Positions 7,974 through 17,352 are shown, counted from the first letter of the stretch. The stretch: 64,000 bases of DNA from Halarchaeum nitratireducens (GCF_014647155.1 NZ_BMOQ01000006.1:1-64000); one strand, 5' to 3'. A program made the numbers and translations. Notes: generated from the letters alone by a model not told the origin.

Positions 7974-9299
7974 TCAGAGCTTGTTCAGTTTCAGTGGCCG
8001 CTCGGCGTACTGAATCTGGGTCAGCGTCTCGTTCATCGCGGTCGACGTCATTTCGAGGAGGTGTTTGCCATTTGGCGACGGGAGAATCGGAGTCGTCCAC
8101 CCGACGAAGATTCGGCCGCCGAGTTCGCCCGATGTCCGGAACGACAGCGGCGCCTCGACGGCTGTCCAGTCCCCACTTCCGTCGAGGTTCGTGTTGGCAA
8201 GGACGACCTCGCCGTTCCCCTCTGCGGGTTGATGGTTCTCGTCAACCAACTGTTTGCCGGAGACCAGTACCGTCCCGTCCGGGCCGCCCCGCGGCGTCCA
8301 CGTGACGTACGGACCGTTGACTAACCGTCGACCGTCGGCGGTAACGACCTGCTGGCCGAGGTCGGTCGGGTCACCCCAATCGCGGCCGTTCGGGGATGTC
8401 TTCACACGTATCTCACCGTTCACCTCGTTGGAGCCGACGACCTCGTAGGCAATCATATAGGTACCGTCCGGGAGTTCGACGACGACCGGCATGCCGGGCC
8501 GGTCGACCCCGTTCGGCACCGCGGCCACGAACTGCTCGTCGCCCCACGTCTGCCCGCCGTCCGCGGACGCCTTGAGTCCAACGAGCTGATTGTAGTCGTC
8601 GTCGCTGCCTTGCCGCTCGTCCGCGAAGTAACAGATGAGATGGCCGTCCGCGTCGAGCTGGAGCTCCGGTTCCCAGACTGGGCTGTTGCCAGCCTGTGGA
8701 ACTGCCGTCCCGCTGGTGACGACAGTGCTGACGTACTCCCATGACTCGCCGTGATCAGTGCTGGCGTAGAGGTCGATACTGGAGTCGCCGAGCGTCCCGA
8801 TTTCGCCCTCTGGGATGTCGCTAGGGTCGTCGAGAATCGGAATCGAATTCCCAGCGGCGAGTACGGTTCCCGCCGGCCACGGCCCGACCTCCTCGGGAAG
8901 TTCGTAGAGGGTGGGCTGATACCGCATCCCCCAGTCCTTTCCGCTCTGGTCGTAAATCTCGGAGAACTTCGACCACGTCTGGCCACCGTTCGTGCTCCGG
9001 TATACCGGGAAGAACGGCTCCGCGCCGCCGCTCATCGACGGGTAGTACTCGAAGGTCGCTAGCAGCGTGTCGTTGCCGCCGGGTGCGTGTTCAAGGCGCT
9101 CGACGCGGGGGTACATCGCGCCGGGCGCCGGTGCGCCCTCGGGCGGTGCGTACAGCGTCTCCCCACTGTGTTTGGTGCCGGGGTCGGTGGTCGCCGCATG
9201 AACGGATCCCGTCGCGCCGACGCTGGCAGCGCCGAGGAGCCCGAGTACCCGGAGGTAGTCTCTACGTGTCGCGCCGTCGCCGAGAGTGGGTTTATTCAT
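7974..9299 (-). CDS. Secreted BNR-repeat glycoside hydrolase (GH93/GH33-like)
   Basis: 441 residues. The start TRRDYLRVLGLLGAAS (11-26) is a Tat signal, so the protein is exported folded. The mature part is a sialidase-type beta-propeller with Asp-box repeats STNGGQTW (about 102-109), STDHGESW (about 180-187), SADGGQTW and a degenerate SPNGRDWG. Families with this fold include GH33 sialidases and GH93 exo-1,5-alpha-L-arabinanases. Because a GH51 arabinofuranosidase gene and sugar ABC transporter follow upstream on the same strand, exo-arabinanase is the more likely activity. No catalytic residue was assigned with certainty. Confidence 0.7.
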   Translation of the reverse strand: MNKPTLGDGATRRDYLRVLGLLGAASVGATGSVHAATTDPGTKHSGETLYAPPEGAPAPGAMYPRVERLEHAPGGNDTLLATFEYYPSMSGGAEPFFPVYRSTNGGQTWSKFSEIYDQSGKDWGMRYQPTLYELPEEVGPWPAGTVLAAGNSIPILDDPSDIPEGEIGTLGDSSIDLYASTDHGESWEYVSTVVTSGTAVPQAGNSPVWEPELQLDADGHLICYFADERQGSDDDYNQLVGLKASADGGQTWGDEQFVAAVPNGVDRPGMPVVVELPDGTYMIAYEVVGSNEVNGEIRVKTSPNGRDWGDPTDLGQQVVTADGRRLVNGPYVTWTPRGGPDGTVLVSGKQLVDENHQPAEGNGEVVLANTNLDGSGDWTAVEAPLSFRTSGELGGRIFVGWTTPILPSPNGKHLLEMTSTAMNETLTQIQYAERPLKLNKL

Positions 9300-9520
9300 G
9301 CATTCATCACCGCAACACTATCGTCGGCAGGAAATTGTAACAATCTTTCGCAAGTGTTATCGGTGTGATCGCCGCTCCGTGGGAAGCGTGCTCACGTCGA
9401 TTCTCGGGCGCGGTTGACGACTAGCTGTCTGAGCACCTTAACGTGCAGGCTGACCGCGGCAATCTCGAACGAACCACGAAAAACGGAGTCGTCGCGTGGG
9501 AAGAGTCGTAGGACGACTCG

Positions 9521-11026
9521 TTACTCGACGGAGATGCCGGCGACCGTCGACGGCGCGAGGTCCACGGTCAGCACGTCGCCGTCCACGTCCACGCCGAGGT
9601 CGTCGGCCGCGAACTCGTCGGCGTTCGACGCGCCGGCTTCGAGGCCCGGGTCCTGCCCCTCGAACAGCACTTGTGCGGCCACGTCGGCGTCGCCGGCGTC
9701 CGCACCCTCGATGGCGACCTCGACGGTATGGCCGTCGCGGCAGTCCAGATTCGTGACTGTCACGTACGTCTCGCCGTCCTCGGCGACCGAGGCGGACGCG
9801 CCGACGAACGGCAGGTCGTCGTCCCCGTGCTCGACCTCGCGGGACGGCGTGTCCACGGTCGTCGTGAGCGCGTCGTTGCCCTTGTGGGGCGCGTAGAGGT
9901 CGAACACGCGGTAGGTCGGGCGCGCCCACGCCTCGTCGCCGTCGGTCTCCACGAGACACTGGAGGACGTTGACCGTCTGCGCGATGTTCGACATCGTCAT
10001 CACGTCGCTGTGATGGTTGAAGATGTCGAGGACTGCGGCCGCCGACAGCGCGTCGATGACGGTGCCGGGCTGTTCGAGGCCGTTCTCCGCGACCGCCTCG
10101 GTGTGCCACGCGCCCCACTCGTCGATGATGACGCCGATGTCCCGCGTCGTCGCCACGGCGTTGATGGCCGAGGCGATGCGCTCGATGTGGTAGTCCATTT
10201 CGAGGGCCTCCACGAGGAACTGATCGTACTTCTCCTCGCCGGCCTCCGCGATGGACATCGTGCGGCCGTAGTAGTGGTGCAGCGTGAGGTGATCAAGCGG
10301 GAACTCGACGCCCCAGTTCGTGTTCCCGATCTCCTCCATGAAACGGTGGTTCCACTCGTGGTTCTCGAACCCGCAGGCGATGAGCTCGAGATCGTGGTCG
10401 AGCATCAGGTTGTCCATCGACCCGACGTAGGTAGCGAACCGGCGGTACTCGCGGGCGTACTGTTCGGGGGTCATCTGGCCGCCGCATCCCCAGTTCTCGT
10501 TTCCGAGCCCCCAGTACTTGACGCCGTAGGGTTCCTCGTGGCCGTTCGCGCGGCGGCGGTCGGCGAGCTCGGTGTCGCCGTCGTAGTTACAGTACTCGAC
10601 CCAGTCGGCGGCCTCCTGCGGGTCGCCCGAGCCGACGTTCGCGGCGAGATACGGCTCGGTGCCGACGCGCTCGCAGAACTCCAAGAACTCGTCGGTTCCG
10701 AAGGCGTTCGACTCCTCGGGCACGTCCTCGCGGCCCTGCGCCCAGAAGAGATTGCGCCGACGGGGGCGGTCCTCCCGCGAGCCGACGCCGTCCTCCCAGT
10801 GGTAGTCGTCGGCGAAACAGCCGCCCGGCCACCGGAGAACGGGGATTTCGAGATCGGCGAGCAGTCCGAGGACGTCCTCGCGGAACCCGTCCTCGTCGGC
10901 GGTGTCGTCGGTCCACAGGCCGTCGTAGACGCAGCGGCCGAGGTGTTCGGAGAAGTGGCCGTGGAGTTCCGGTTCGATGCGGTCGATACGCGCCTCTGGG
11001 TGGACGGTAACGCGGGCGTTTGCCAT
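9521..11026 (-). CDS. GH51 alpha-L-arabinofuranosidase
   Basis: 501 residues, the normal GH51 length. The (beta/alpha)8 domain carries the acid/base Glu177 in GLGNENWGCGG and the nucleophile Glu303 in IIDEWGAWH; IEPELHGHFSEHLGRCVYDG at 19-38 is the family N-terminal signature. No signal peptide, so it acts in the cytoplasm on imported arabino-oligosaccharides or arabinosides and releases L-arabinose for the oxidative route. A TATA element at about 11050-11060 lies about 28 nt before the ATG, so the mRNA is probably leaderless. A 16-bp palindrome overlaps the start codon. Confidence 0.9.
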   Translation of the reverse strand: MANARVTVHPEARIDRIEPELHGHFSEHLGRCVYDGLWTDDTADEDGFREDVLGLLADLEIPVLRWPGGCFADDYHWEDGVGSREDRPRRRNLFWAQGREDVPEESNAFGTDEFLEFCERVGTEPYLAANVGSGDPQEAADWVEYCNYDGDTELADRRRANGHEEPYGVKYWGLGNENWGCGGQMTPEQYAREYRRFATYVGSMDNLMLDHDLELIACGFENHEWNHRFMEEIGNTNWGVEFPLDHLTLHHYYGRTMSIAEAGEEKYDQFLVEALEMDYHIERIASAINAVATTRDIGVIIDEWGAWHTEAVAENGLEQPGTVIDALSAAAVLDIFNHHSDVMTMSNIAQTVNVLQCLVETDGDEAWARPTYRVFDLYAPHKGNDALTTTVDTPSREVEHGDDDLPFVGASASVAEDGETYVTVTNLDCRDGHTVEVAIEGADAGDADVAAQVLFEGQDPGLEAGASNADEFAADDLGVDVDGDVLTVDLAPSTVAGISVE

Positions 11027-11038
11027 GCAACTGCATGG
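11023..11038 (-). promoter_or_regulatory. Palindrome over GH51 start codon
   Basis: CCATGCA-AC-TGCATGG has perfect 7-bp arms and includes the GH51 ATG (complement of 11024-11026). With TTTATAATC at about 11051-11060 as TATA box, the dyad covers the transcription start, a classic place for archaeal repression by occlusion. Confidence 0.5.
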
Positions 11039-11134
11039 TTGTAGTATCGATGATTATAAATCAATGGGTTGACCCGACAGCCGACGACACCCGCGGCACC
11101 GACGGCGCCGTCCGACGGTTAGGGGAGCCGAACG

Positions 11135-11607
11135 CTACCAGAACTTCACGTTGACCTCGACGACGTTGGCGGTCCGCAACACGAGGTCGGGAATCCCCGC
11201 TTTGAAGCGCTCGTCGAGAATATCGTGTATCTTCTCGTCGGAGAACTCCACGAGAATCGCCTTCCTCGCGGAGGTCGTCGAGAGGTTGACGTGCTCGCCG
11301 ACCTGGTGGGCCATCTTCTAAATCTCGGGCTCGACCACGTCGTAGGTGGGATCTCGCTTCCGGGCGTACCCGCCGATTTCGAGAATCGTGTACCTACGCG
11401 GTAGCTGTCGTCGTCGCTAGTCACGAACTCCTCGTCTTCCAGCGTCCGGTGGTGGTCGAACACCGTACTCGTGGGCAGGTCCACGTGCTCGGTGAGCGCT
11501 GAGACGCCAGTTTGATGTGCTCTTGGAGCACCTCGACGACGCGCCGAACGTCGACCGCGAACCGTAACCGGACTGCCGAGCTCCCCCGTCGCTCCCTGCT
11601 GGGACAA
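11135..11607 (-). pseudogene. IclR-family regulator, degraded
   Basis: The minus strand still spells an IclR helix-turn-helix (VSALTEHVDLPTSTVFDHH) and a following wing, then shifts frame near 11385 (one base lost before LEIGGYARKRDPTYDVVEPEI), meets an in-frame TAG, and continues as KMAHQVGEHVNLS. The middle of the effector domain is gone: the text jumps to KAILVEFSDEKIHDILDE and then to the terminal TANVVEVNVKFW with TAG at 11135-11137. At least two frameshifts, one nonsense codon and two or more internal deletions make it dead. It probably once regulated the arabinan genes, which would now need another regulator. Confidence 0.8.
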
Positions 11608-11638
11608 TGTTTATGGGTGACTGCGTTCAGGTGACGGT

Positions 11639-12100
11639 ATGGCGTTCGATACCATACTGGTAGGCATCGGACCGGGCGACTGGGACCGAACGACCCGCGT
11701 CGCGGCCGAGACCATCACGGTCGCAGAACCGACCGACGCCACGGTCGTGTTGCTGCACGTGTTCTCCGAGGACGAGTTTGAGGACACCGCTCGGAAGTTG
11801 GAGTTCGACCCGTCGAGGGAGGACGTCGACCCGGGCACCGTTGCGCGCCGGGACATGGTGATTCACGATCTCGTGGACGCGTTTGAGGACGCCGGCGTCG
11901 AGTACGCGATTCGCGGCGCAATCGGCGACCCGGCGGAGGAGATCGTCCGAGTCGCGGAGGCGGAGGGCGCCGACCGGGTGTTCGTTGGCGGGCGGAGCCG
12001 TAGCCCCACCGGGAAGGCGGTCTTCGGGAGCATCGCCCAGTCGGTACTGCTGTCGTCGCCGTGTCCGGTCACGTTCGTCCGCCGCGAGACCGACACGTGA
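11639..12100 (+). CDS. Universal stress protein (UspA family)
   Basis: 153 residues, a single Usp domain. The C-terminal nucleotide-binding loop is recognisable in VGGRSRSPTGKAVFGS (about 120-135), followed by SPCPVTFVR. UspA proteins bind ATP or AMP and modulate stress or transport functions; no specific role can be read here. It is the first of four Usp genes in the window, and each stands near a transporter or catabolic block. It is divergent from the IclR pseudogene and convergent with the DUF624 gene. Confidence 0.85.
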   Translation: MAFDTILVGIGPGDWDRTTRVAAETITVAEPTDATVVLLHVFSEDEFEDTARKLEFDPSREDVDPGTVARRDMVIHDLVDAFEDAGVEYAIRGAIGDPAEEIVRVAEAEGADRVFVGGRSRSPTGKAVFGSIAQSVLLSSPCPVTFVRRETDT

Positions 12101-12154
12101 CGACGCACTCTTCACGTGAGACTGCCGACACGCCGCTCATCGAGAACGCGTCGG

Positions 12155-12760
12155 TCACGTCGCGTGTCGGCCGACGACGGCGACGTGGAAGGTGAACAGC
12201 AGGAACGGGAAGACCAGACAGACGGTGACGGTGAGCAGGGCGCTGACGGCGAACAGTCCGAGGCTGACGAACCCGACGAGCACCGTGTCGAAGGGACGGG
12301 AGACGGTCCACGAGTACCCGCCGGTGACCGCCTCGTACACCGATGCGCCCTCGGAGAGGCGGACGAACGCGACGACGAGGACGACGGCGAGGTGCGCGGT
12401 CACGTAGCCCACGACGACGGCGAGCGCGCCGGCTTGAACGCCGCCAGTCTGGAAGTACTGGGTTGCGTAGGCGACGGTGACGACGGTGAACGCGACGAAC
12501 ACGCCGCTGAGGAGCGCCGCGTTGTGCCAGTTGGCGGCCAGCGCCTCGCGGACCTCGCTGCGGTCGACGCGGCCGTGCTCGCGCAGCGACTGGATGGCGG
12601 CGTACGCGGCGAGCGTCGCCGGACCGACGGTGACGACCGGGAGTGACGCCACGAACCACCCGAGACTGACGACGACCGCGGCGACGCTGTGGTGGTACGC
12701 CGACCGAAACGCGTCGCCGAGGCCGGCGTGGACCGATCGCACGTCGTCTGCCGTGTTCAT
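12155..12760 (-). CDS. DUF624 (YesL-like) membrane protein
   Basis: 201 residues with about five hydrophobic segments (near 25-45, 75-98, 100-130, 155-195). The N-terminal pattern, an amphipathic start then FVASLPVVTVGPATLAAYAAI, is that of DUF624/YesL proteins, which in bacteria and archaea travel with carbohydrate ABC importers of the MalFG type. Function is unknown; a role in transporter assembly or regulation is a guess from linkage. It lies 134 nt downstream of the permease genes on the same strand, with a 12-bp palindrome in between, so it may have its own promoter. Confidence 0.75.
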   Translation of the reverse strand: MNTADDVRSVHAGLGDAFRSAYHHSVAAVVVSLGWFVASLPVVTVGPATLAAYAAIQSLREHGRVDRSEVREALAANWHNAALLSGVFVAFTVVTVAYATQYFQTGGVQAGALAVVVGYVTAHLAVVLVVAFVRLSEGASVYEAVTGGYSWTVSRPFDTVLVGFVSLGLFAVSALLTVTVCLVFPFLLFTFHVAVVGRHAT

Positions 12761-12828
12761 CGCGTCACCCGCGTCGGCTGGTCGGTGCGCGGCGCACCGT
12801 CGGAGTCGCGTCGAGCGTGCATGTTGTC

Positions 12829-12840
12829 AACACGCGTGTT
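12829..12840. promoter_or_regulatory. 12-bp palindrome upstream of DUF624 gene
   Basis: AACACGCGTGTT is a perfect palindrome 69 nt upstream of the DUF624 start, in the gap after the last ABC permease gene. It may be an operator of a secondary promoter; short palindromes are not rare in GC-rich DNA, so support is modest. Confidence 0.3.
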
Positions 12841-12894
12841 GGTCGTAATGAGTGTTGTCCCCGACGTGGGCGGCGGGAAGTGGGGATCGGGGGG

Positions 12895-13758
12895 TTACCC
12901 GGTGGTGCCGGTGCCCTGAATCTGGACGGCGCGGACGATCTCACCTTGGAAGAAGAGGTAAACGATGAACAGAGGCAGCGACGCCAGCACCGTCACGGCC
13001 ATGTGGAGGCCGGGCGTCGTGATGTTGCCCTGATAGAGGTTCACGAGCCCGATGGGGAGCGTGTACGCCGCTTGGTCCGAGAGGACGATGAGCGGCCACA
13101 GGAACGCGTTCCAGTTGTAGACGAACATGAACAGCGCCAGCGACGCCAGAATCGGACGCGCGAGCGGCAGGACGATGCGCGAGTAAATCTGGAACGTCGA
13201 GAACCCGTCAAGGCGCGCGGCTTCCTCGTACTCGTCGGGGATGTCCCTGAAGAACTGGTAGAGGAGGAACACGCCAAGCGGGCTCGCCACCGCGGGCAGA
13301 ATCACCCCCCAGTAGGAGTTCACCAGCCCGAGGTCCGAGACGACCGTGTACAGCGGGACGATGTTCATGTAGTACGGGACCATGAAGCTCGCGAGGATGA
13401 CGCCCATCACGACGGACTGGCCGGGCCAGTCCAGCCGCGTCAGTGAGAACGCGATCATCGAGTCGATGACGAGAATGATGAGCGTCGCGCCGCCGGCGAT
13501 GATGAACGTGTTTATCGTCCACTGCACGAACAGCGACTGCGTGAGGATGTGTCGGTAGTACTCGAAGGTGATCTCGGGCGGAATCCAGAACGGCTTCGGA
13601 CTCGTCAGGAACCGCCGCGGCTGGAACGACCGCGAGATCGTGTACAGGTACGGGACCGCCATGAGGATGGCAGTGCCGTACAGCACCGCGTGGGTCCCCA
13701 GTGAGCGCAGCGACACGTCGTCGAGCAGGCCGGACCGCTCGTGTTCGGCGTCAGTCAT
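12895..13758 (-). CDS. Sugar ABC transporter permease, MalG type
   Basis: 287 residues with six predicted membrane helices. The EAA loop EEAARLDGFSTFQIYSRIVLPLARP marks a MalG-type inner-membrane subunit of a carbohydrate ABC importer. Its start overlaps the end of the partner permease gene by 8 nt (13751-13758), so the two are translationally coupled. With the binding protein upstream and the divergent ATPase at 16210 it forms a complete importer. Context (GH51, GH93-like enzyme) suggests arabino-oligosaccharides as cargo. Confidence 0.88.
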   Translation of the reverse strand: MTDAEHERSGLLDDVSLRSLGTHAVLYGTAILMAVPYLYTISRSFQPRRFLTSPKPFWIPPEITFEYYRHILTQSLFVQWTINTFIIAGGATLIILVIDSMIAFSLTRLDWPGQSVVMGVILASFMVPYYMNIVPLYTVVSDLGLVNSYWGVILPAVASPLGVFLLYQFFRDIPDEYEEAARLDGFSTFQIYSRIVLPLARPILASLALFMFVYNWNAFLWPLIVLSDQAAYTLPIGLVNLYQGNITTPGLHMAVTVLASLPLFIVYLFFQGEIVRAVQIQGTGTTG

Positions 13759-14674
13759 TGGTTCCGATCACCTTGAAGTTGATGACCGCGATGAGCACCA
13801 GAATCATCACGAGCACGTACCCGATTGCCGCGCCGTAGCCGTACTGCTGTTGGGAGAACGCGCTCCGGTAGAGGTAGTACACCAGCGTGTCAGTCGAGTC
13901 TCGGGGGCCGCCACCCGTCAGGACGTACGGCTGGGCGAACACTTGGAACTGGAGGATGAACTGAATGATGACTACGAACAGGATGGAGTTGCGCATCTGC
14001 GGTAGCGTGACGTCCTTGAACGCGCGCCACGTGCTCGCGCCGTCGAGGCGTGCGGCCTCGTAGAGGCGCTCGGGAATGCCCTGTCGGGCCGCGAGGAAGA
14101 TGACGAAGTTGAACCCCACGAGCCACCACACCGTCATGAACGCCAGCGCCGGCATCGCTAAGTCCGTCGACGTCAGCCAGCCGGGCGGACTGTCCATGAC
14201 GTACCCGAGGTAGTAGTTGATGAGGCCGTATCCCTCGGAGTACACCTCCGACCAGATGAGCGTGACGACGGCGACGGTGAGGATGTACGGGCTGAAGTAG
14301 ATGGCCCGCAAGATGCGCTTGCCCTTCACGTTCTTGTTGACGCCGAGCGCCAGTCCGAGCCCGACGAGTACGAGTAACGGGACCGAGAGCGCGACGAAGT
14401 ACACCGTCCCCTGCATCGCGTTCCAGAACACGGGGTCGTGTAACAGCTGGACGTAGTTCTGGACGCCGATGAACTCCGACTGCGAGGGAACGAACGGGTC
14501 CCAGTCGAAGAGGCTCATGTACATCCCCTTCAGCGCCGGCCAGACGAGGAACACCGAGAACACCGCCAGATACGGGAGCGACCATGCCACGCCCTCGACG
14601 GTCTCCTTGCGGACGCCGAAGACGGTCTGGCGGGCGTGGTCAGATTCCTTGGTGAAGCGGTTTCGTAGTCCCAT
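13751..14674 (-). CDS. Sugar ABC transporter permease, MalF type
   Basis: 307 residues, six predicted helices, with the EAA loop YEAARLDGASTWRAFKDVTLPQMR in the cytoplasmic loop. The N-terminus begins with a short charged stretch followed by a first helix at about 30-50, typical of MalF-type permeases without the long periplasmic loop. It starts 3 nt after the stop codon of the binding-protein gene and overlaps the next permease gene, so the three form one operon. Confidence 0.88.
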   Translation of the reverse strand: MGLRNRFTKESDHARQTVFGVRKETVEGVAWSLPYLAVFSVFLVWPALKGMYMSLFDWDPFVPSQSEFIGVQNYVQLLHDPVFWNAMQGTVYFVALSVPLLVLVGLGLALGVNKNVKGKRILRAIYFSPYILTVAVVTLIWSEVYSEGYGLINYYLGYVMDSPPGWLTSTDLAMPALAFMTVWWLVGFNFVIFLAARQGIPERLYEAARLDGASTWRAFKDVTLPQMRNSILFVVIIQFILQFQVFAQPYVLTGGGPRDSTDTLVYYLYRSAFSQQQYGYGAAIGYVLVMILVLIAVINFKVIGTND

Positions 14675-14677
14675 CTC

Positions 14678-16009
14678 TCACTCTTTGATGCCGTTACTGA
14701 TGGTCGAGACGCCGTCTTCGAGAGCCGCCTGCGGATTCTCGTAGTTGTGGCCCCATAGGTCGCGCAGCCACTGGTACCAGTCTTGAGAGGTCGGGTCGCC
14801 GTTGGGTACCTTCGGTTGGTAGAAGTACACGTCGTTCTCGGCCATTTCGAGGTACTTCGAGAGGGTCTTGTCGTAGAACGGGGAGTTCTGGAACACCTCG
14901 GATTCGCGGATGTCGGCGGCGGCGGGCAGGTGGCCGGCGCGCGCTCCCCACTCGGGGTTTTCGGTGGTCATCCAGTGGGCGGCCTTCGCGGCGAGCTCAG
15001 ATTTGCGCTGGCCGCGACTCTGACTCCGGGGGAGGACGACCGTGTGGCCGTCCGCCCAGACCGCCTCTTGGCTCCGGTTCGGCGCGACGTTCGGCTTGAA
15101 GAACCCCCAGTTGAGGTCCTCGACATCCGATAGCGAGGCGACGTACCACGTGCCGTTCATCGTCATCCCGAGGTTCCCGTTCGAGAATGCGTTGGTGCCC
15201 CAGTCGGCCTCGGTCGTTTGCGGCGACCAGCCCATGTCGCCGGTCATGTCCCAGAACAACTGAGAGGTGTTCTGGCCGGCCTGGTTGTTGAACGACGGGT
15301 TCCAGTCGCTGTCGAAGAGGGTACCACCCTGCTGTTTGACGAGGCTGCTCCACGTCCGCCACGAGCCGAACCCATCGTTGGCCGGGGATTGGCTGAATGC
15401 CGCGTTGTCAGTCTGGTCGACGATGGCGTTACCGGCGGTCTGGAACTCCTCCCAGTTGGTCGGCGGCGATTCGGGATCGAGACCCGCGGACTCGAAGACG
15501 TCCTTGTTGTAGTAGCCGCCGAGCGGGTGGAGATCCATCGGGAGGGCGCGCGTCTCGCCCTCGACGGTGACGAGGTCCCAGTGGTTGTCGAGGTAGTCAC
15601 TCTCGATGTCGCTCGTCTCGAGATAGTCCCCGATGGGGTCGATGACGTTGTTCCACGAGCGCAGGTACGCCGCGTGCATGATGGCCATGTCGGGCCCGCT
15701 ACCGCTGGTCAGCGCAGTGTAGAGTTTGTTGTAGTACTGAGCCCACGGCGTGCGTTGGCGGTTGATCGTTACCTCCTCCTCGACGTCGAGGGGCTGTTCG
15801 TCGTTGAACTTCTGGACGATGTCCTTCATCACGGGGCCCTCGCCGCCGCTGAACAGTTCCCAGAACGTGATCGTGTACGAGTCGGATCCGCCACCGCCGC
15901 CCGAGGACCCGCCACCGCCCATGCAGCCGGCGAGTGCGATGCTCCCGGTCACTCCGGTAGCGGCGATGAATCTACGGCGCGTACTCGTGGATAGTCGGTC
16001 GCCAGTCAT
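14678..16009 (-). CDS. Sugar ABC substrate-binding lipoprotein
   Basis: 443 residues, family-1 extracellular solute-binding protein. The N-terminus has Tat-like TRRRFIAATG (10-19) and the lipobox LAGC with the lipidated Cys29, followed by a Gly/Ser linker, so it is anchored outside the membrane. YTITFWELFSGGEGPVMKDIV opens the binding domain. First gene of the operon with two permeases; the ATPase is transcribed divergently across a 200-nt promoter region. Ligand inferred from neighbours as an arabinose-containing sugar. Confidence 0.87.
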   Translation of the reverse strand: MTGDRLSTSTRRRFIAATGVTGSIALAGCMGGGGSSGGGGGSDSYTITFWELFSGGEGPVMKDIVQKFNDEQPLDVEEEVTINRQRTPWAQYYNKLYTALTSGSGPDMAIMHAAYLRSWNNVIDPIGDYLETSDIESDYLDNHWDLVTVEGETRALPMDLHPLGGYYNKDVFESAGLDPESPPTNWEEFQTAGNAIVDQTDNAAFSQSPANDGFGSWRTWSSLVKQQGGTLFDSDWNPSFNNQAGQNTSQLFWDMTGDMGWSPQTTEADWGTNAFSNGNLGMTMNGTWYVASLSDVEDLNWGFFKPNVAPNRSQEAVWADGHTVVLPRSQSRGQRKSELAAKAAHWMTTENPEWGARAGHLPAAADIRESEVFQNSPFYDKTLSKYLEMAENDVYFYQPKVPNGDPTSQDWYQWLRDLWGHNYENPQAALEDGVSTISNGIKE

Positions 16010-16023
16010 GATTGTCCCGGTTA

Positions 16024-16046
16024 ATCATGGCCGACTGCACCATGAT
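16024..16046. promoter_or_regulatory. Inverted repeat in the ABC operon promoter
   Basis: ATCATGG-N9-CCATGAT has perfect 7-bp arms and sits 15-37 nt upstream of the binding-protein ATG, just inside a TATA-like CATTTATCAT read on the minus strand. As at the GH51 gene, a dyad containing CATG covers the likely start point. The rest of 16010-16209 holds the divergent ATPase promoter (TATA-like TTATACAG near 16186). Confidence 0.5.
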
Positions 16047-16209
16047 AAATGTTAGGTAGGGAACTGCTCAAAACCGCGCCTGCGGATCGAACTCCGCGTT
16101 CGCGGTCTGGGCGTAGGTCTCCCGAGTGGACGACACGGCGACCGAGCAGCGTCGTCGGGGGCCACAGACCATCCGAAGAACTATTATACAGTGTTAATAA
16201 TCACTTCCC

Positions 16210-17352
16210 ATGAGTCGCGTTAGCATCGAGAACGTATCGAAGCTTTACGACGGCAGCGGTGACGGCGAGGGGAAAATCGTCGCCGTAGATGGGGTCACCC
16301 TCGACATCGAGGACGGCGAGTTCCTCACCATCGTCGGTCCCTCGGGGTCGGGGAAATCGACGCTCCTGCGGATGGTCGCGGGGTTGGAGGACATCAGCTC
16401 CGGGACGATTCGCATCGGCGACCGCGTCGTCAACGACATCCAGCCCCAAGATCGGGGCGTGGCGATGGTGTTCCAGAACTACGCGCTGTACCCTCACATG
16501 TCCACGCGGAAGAACATGGCCTACGGCCTGAAGCTGACCTCCGACCTCTCGGACGACGAGGTCCAACAGCGCGTCGAGGAGGCCGCCGAGATGATGGGCA
16601 TCGAGGACCAACTCGGCAAGAAGCCGGGAAGCCTCTCGGGCGGCCAACAGCAGCGCGTGGCGACGGGTCGCGCCATCGTCCGCGACCCCGAGGTCTTCCT
16701 GATGGACGAGCCGCTCTCGAATCTCGACGCGAAGCTCCGAGCGCACATGCGCACGGAGATTCAACGCATCCACGAGGAACTCGGCACCACGTTCATCTAC
16801 GTGACGCACGACCAAGAGGAGGCGATGACGATGTCCGACCGCGTCGCCATCCTCAACCACGGCGAAGTCCAACAGATCGGAACGCCCGACGAGATATACA
16901 ACGAGCCGAAGAATCTCTTCGTCGCGGACTTCGTGGGCAGTCCGGCGATGAACACCTTCGACGTGACTTTCGACGGGACGACGCTGACGGCTACGGACTT
17001 CGAGTACGAGGTCTCGTCGACGCGCGCCGAGCGGGTGCGCGAGCGCGCCGGCGACGACGCGTCGCTCGTGCTCGGGATTCGACCGGAGGATATTCACATC
17101 GCCGAGGCGGACGCCGAGAACGCCATCGAGACGATACTCGACGTCCGGGAGCCCGTCGGGTCCGACAACTACCTCTACCTCGAAATGGAGGGCGTCGAGG
17201 AGTGTCGGGTGCGCGTCCCCGGTGACGTGAAGCCCCGCGAGGGCGAGGCCCTCACCGTCTCCTTCGACGAGGACGACATCCACCTCTTTCGGGCGTCCGA
17301 CGGCGAGAACATCCTCGCCGAGGAACGCGGCCAGCACGAAGTCACCGCGTGA
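16210..17352 (+). CDS. Sugar ABC transporter ATPase (copy A)
   Basis: 380 residues of the MalK/UgpC/MsmX type. Walker A GPSGSGKST is at 43-51, followed by the Q-loop (VFQNYALYPHMS), signature LSGGQQQRVATGR, Walker B VFLMDEPLSNLDAK and the H-loop THDQEEAMTMSDR. A C-terminal TOBE/regulatory domain (about 240-380) completes it. It energises the importer encoded divergently at 12895-16009; such ATPases can be shared between several sugar importers. Confidence 0.9.
   Translation: MSRVSIENVSKLYDGSGDGEGKIVAVDGVTLDIEDGEFLTIVGPSGSGKSTLLRMVAGLEDISSGTIRIGDRVVNDIQPQDRGVAMVFQNYALYPHMSTRKNMAYGLKLTSDLSDDEVQQRVEEAAEMMGIEDQLGKKPGSLSGGQQQRVATGRAIVRDPEVFLMDEPLSNLDAKLRAHMRTEIQRIHEELGTTFIYVTHDQEEAMTMSDRVAILNHGEVQQIGTPDEIYNEPKNLFVADFVGSPAMNTFDVTFDGTTLTATDFEYEVSSTRAERVRERAGDDASLVLGIRPEDIHIAEADAENAIETILDVREPVGSDNYLYLEMEGVEECRVRVPGDVKPREGEALTVSFDEDDIHLFRASDGENILAEERGQHEVTA

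Noticed and set aside
13890-14585. 231-codon minus-strand frame inside the MalF-type permease gene
   Set aside because: Arg/Pro/His-rich out-of-frame shadow without domain features.
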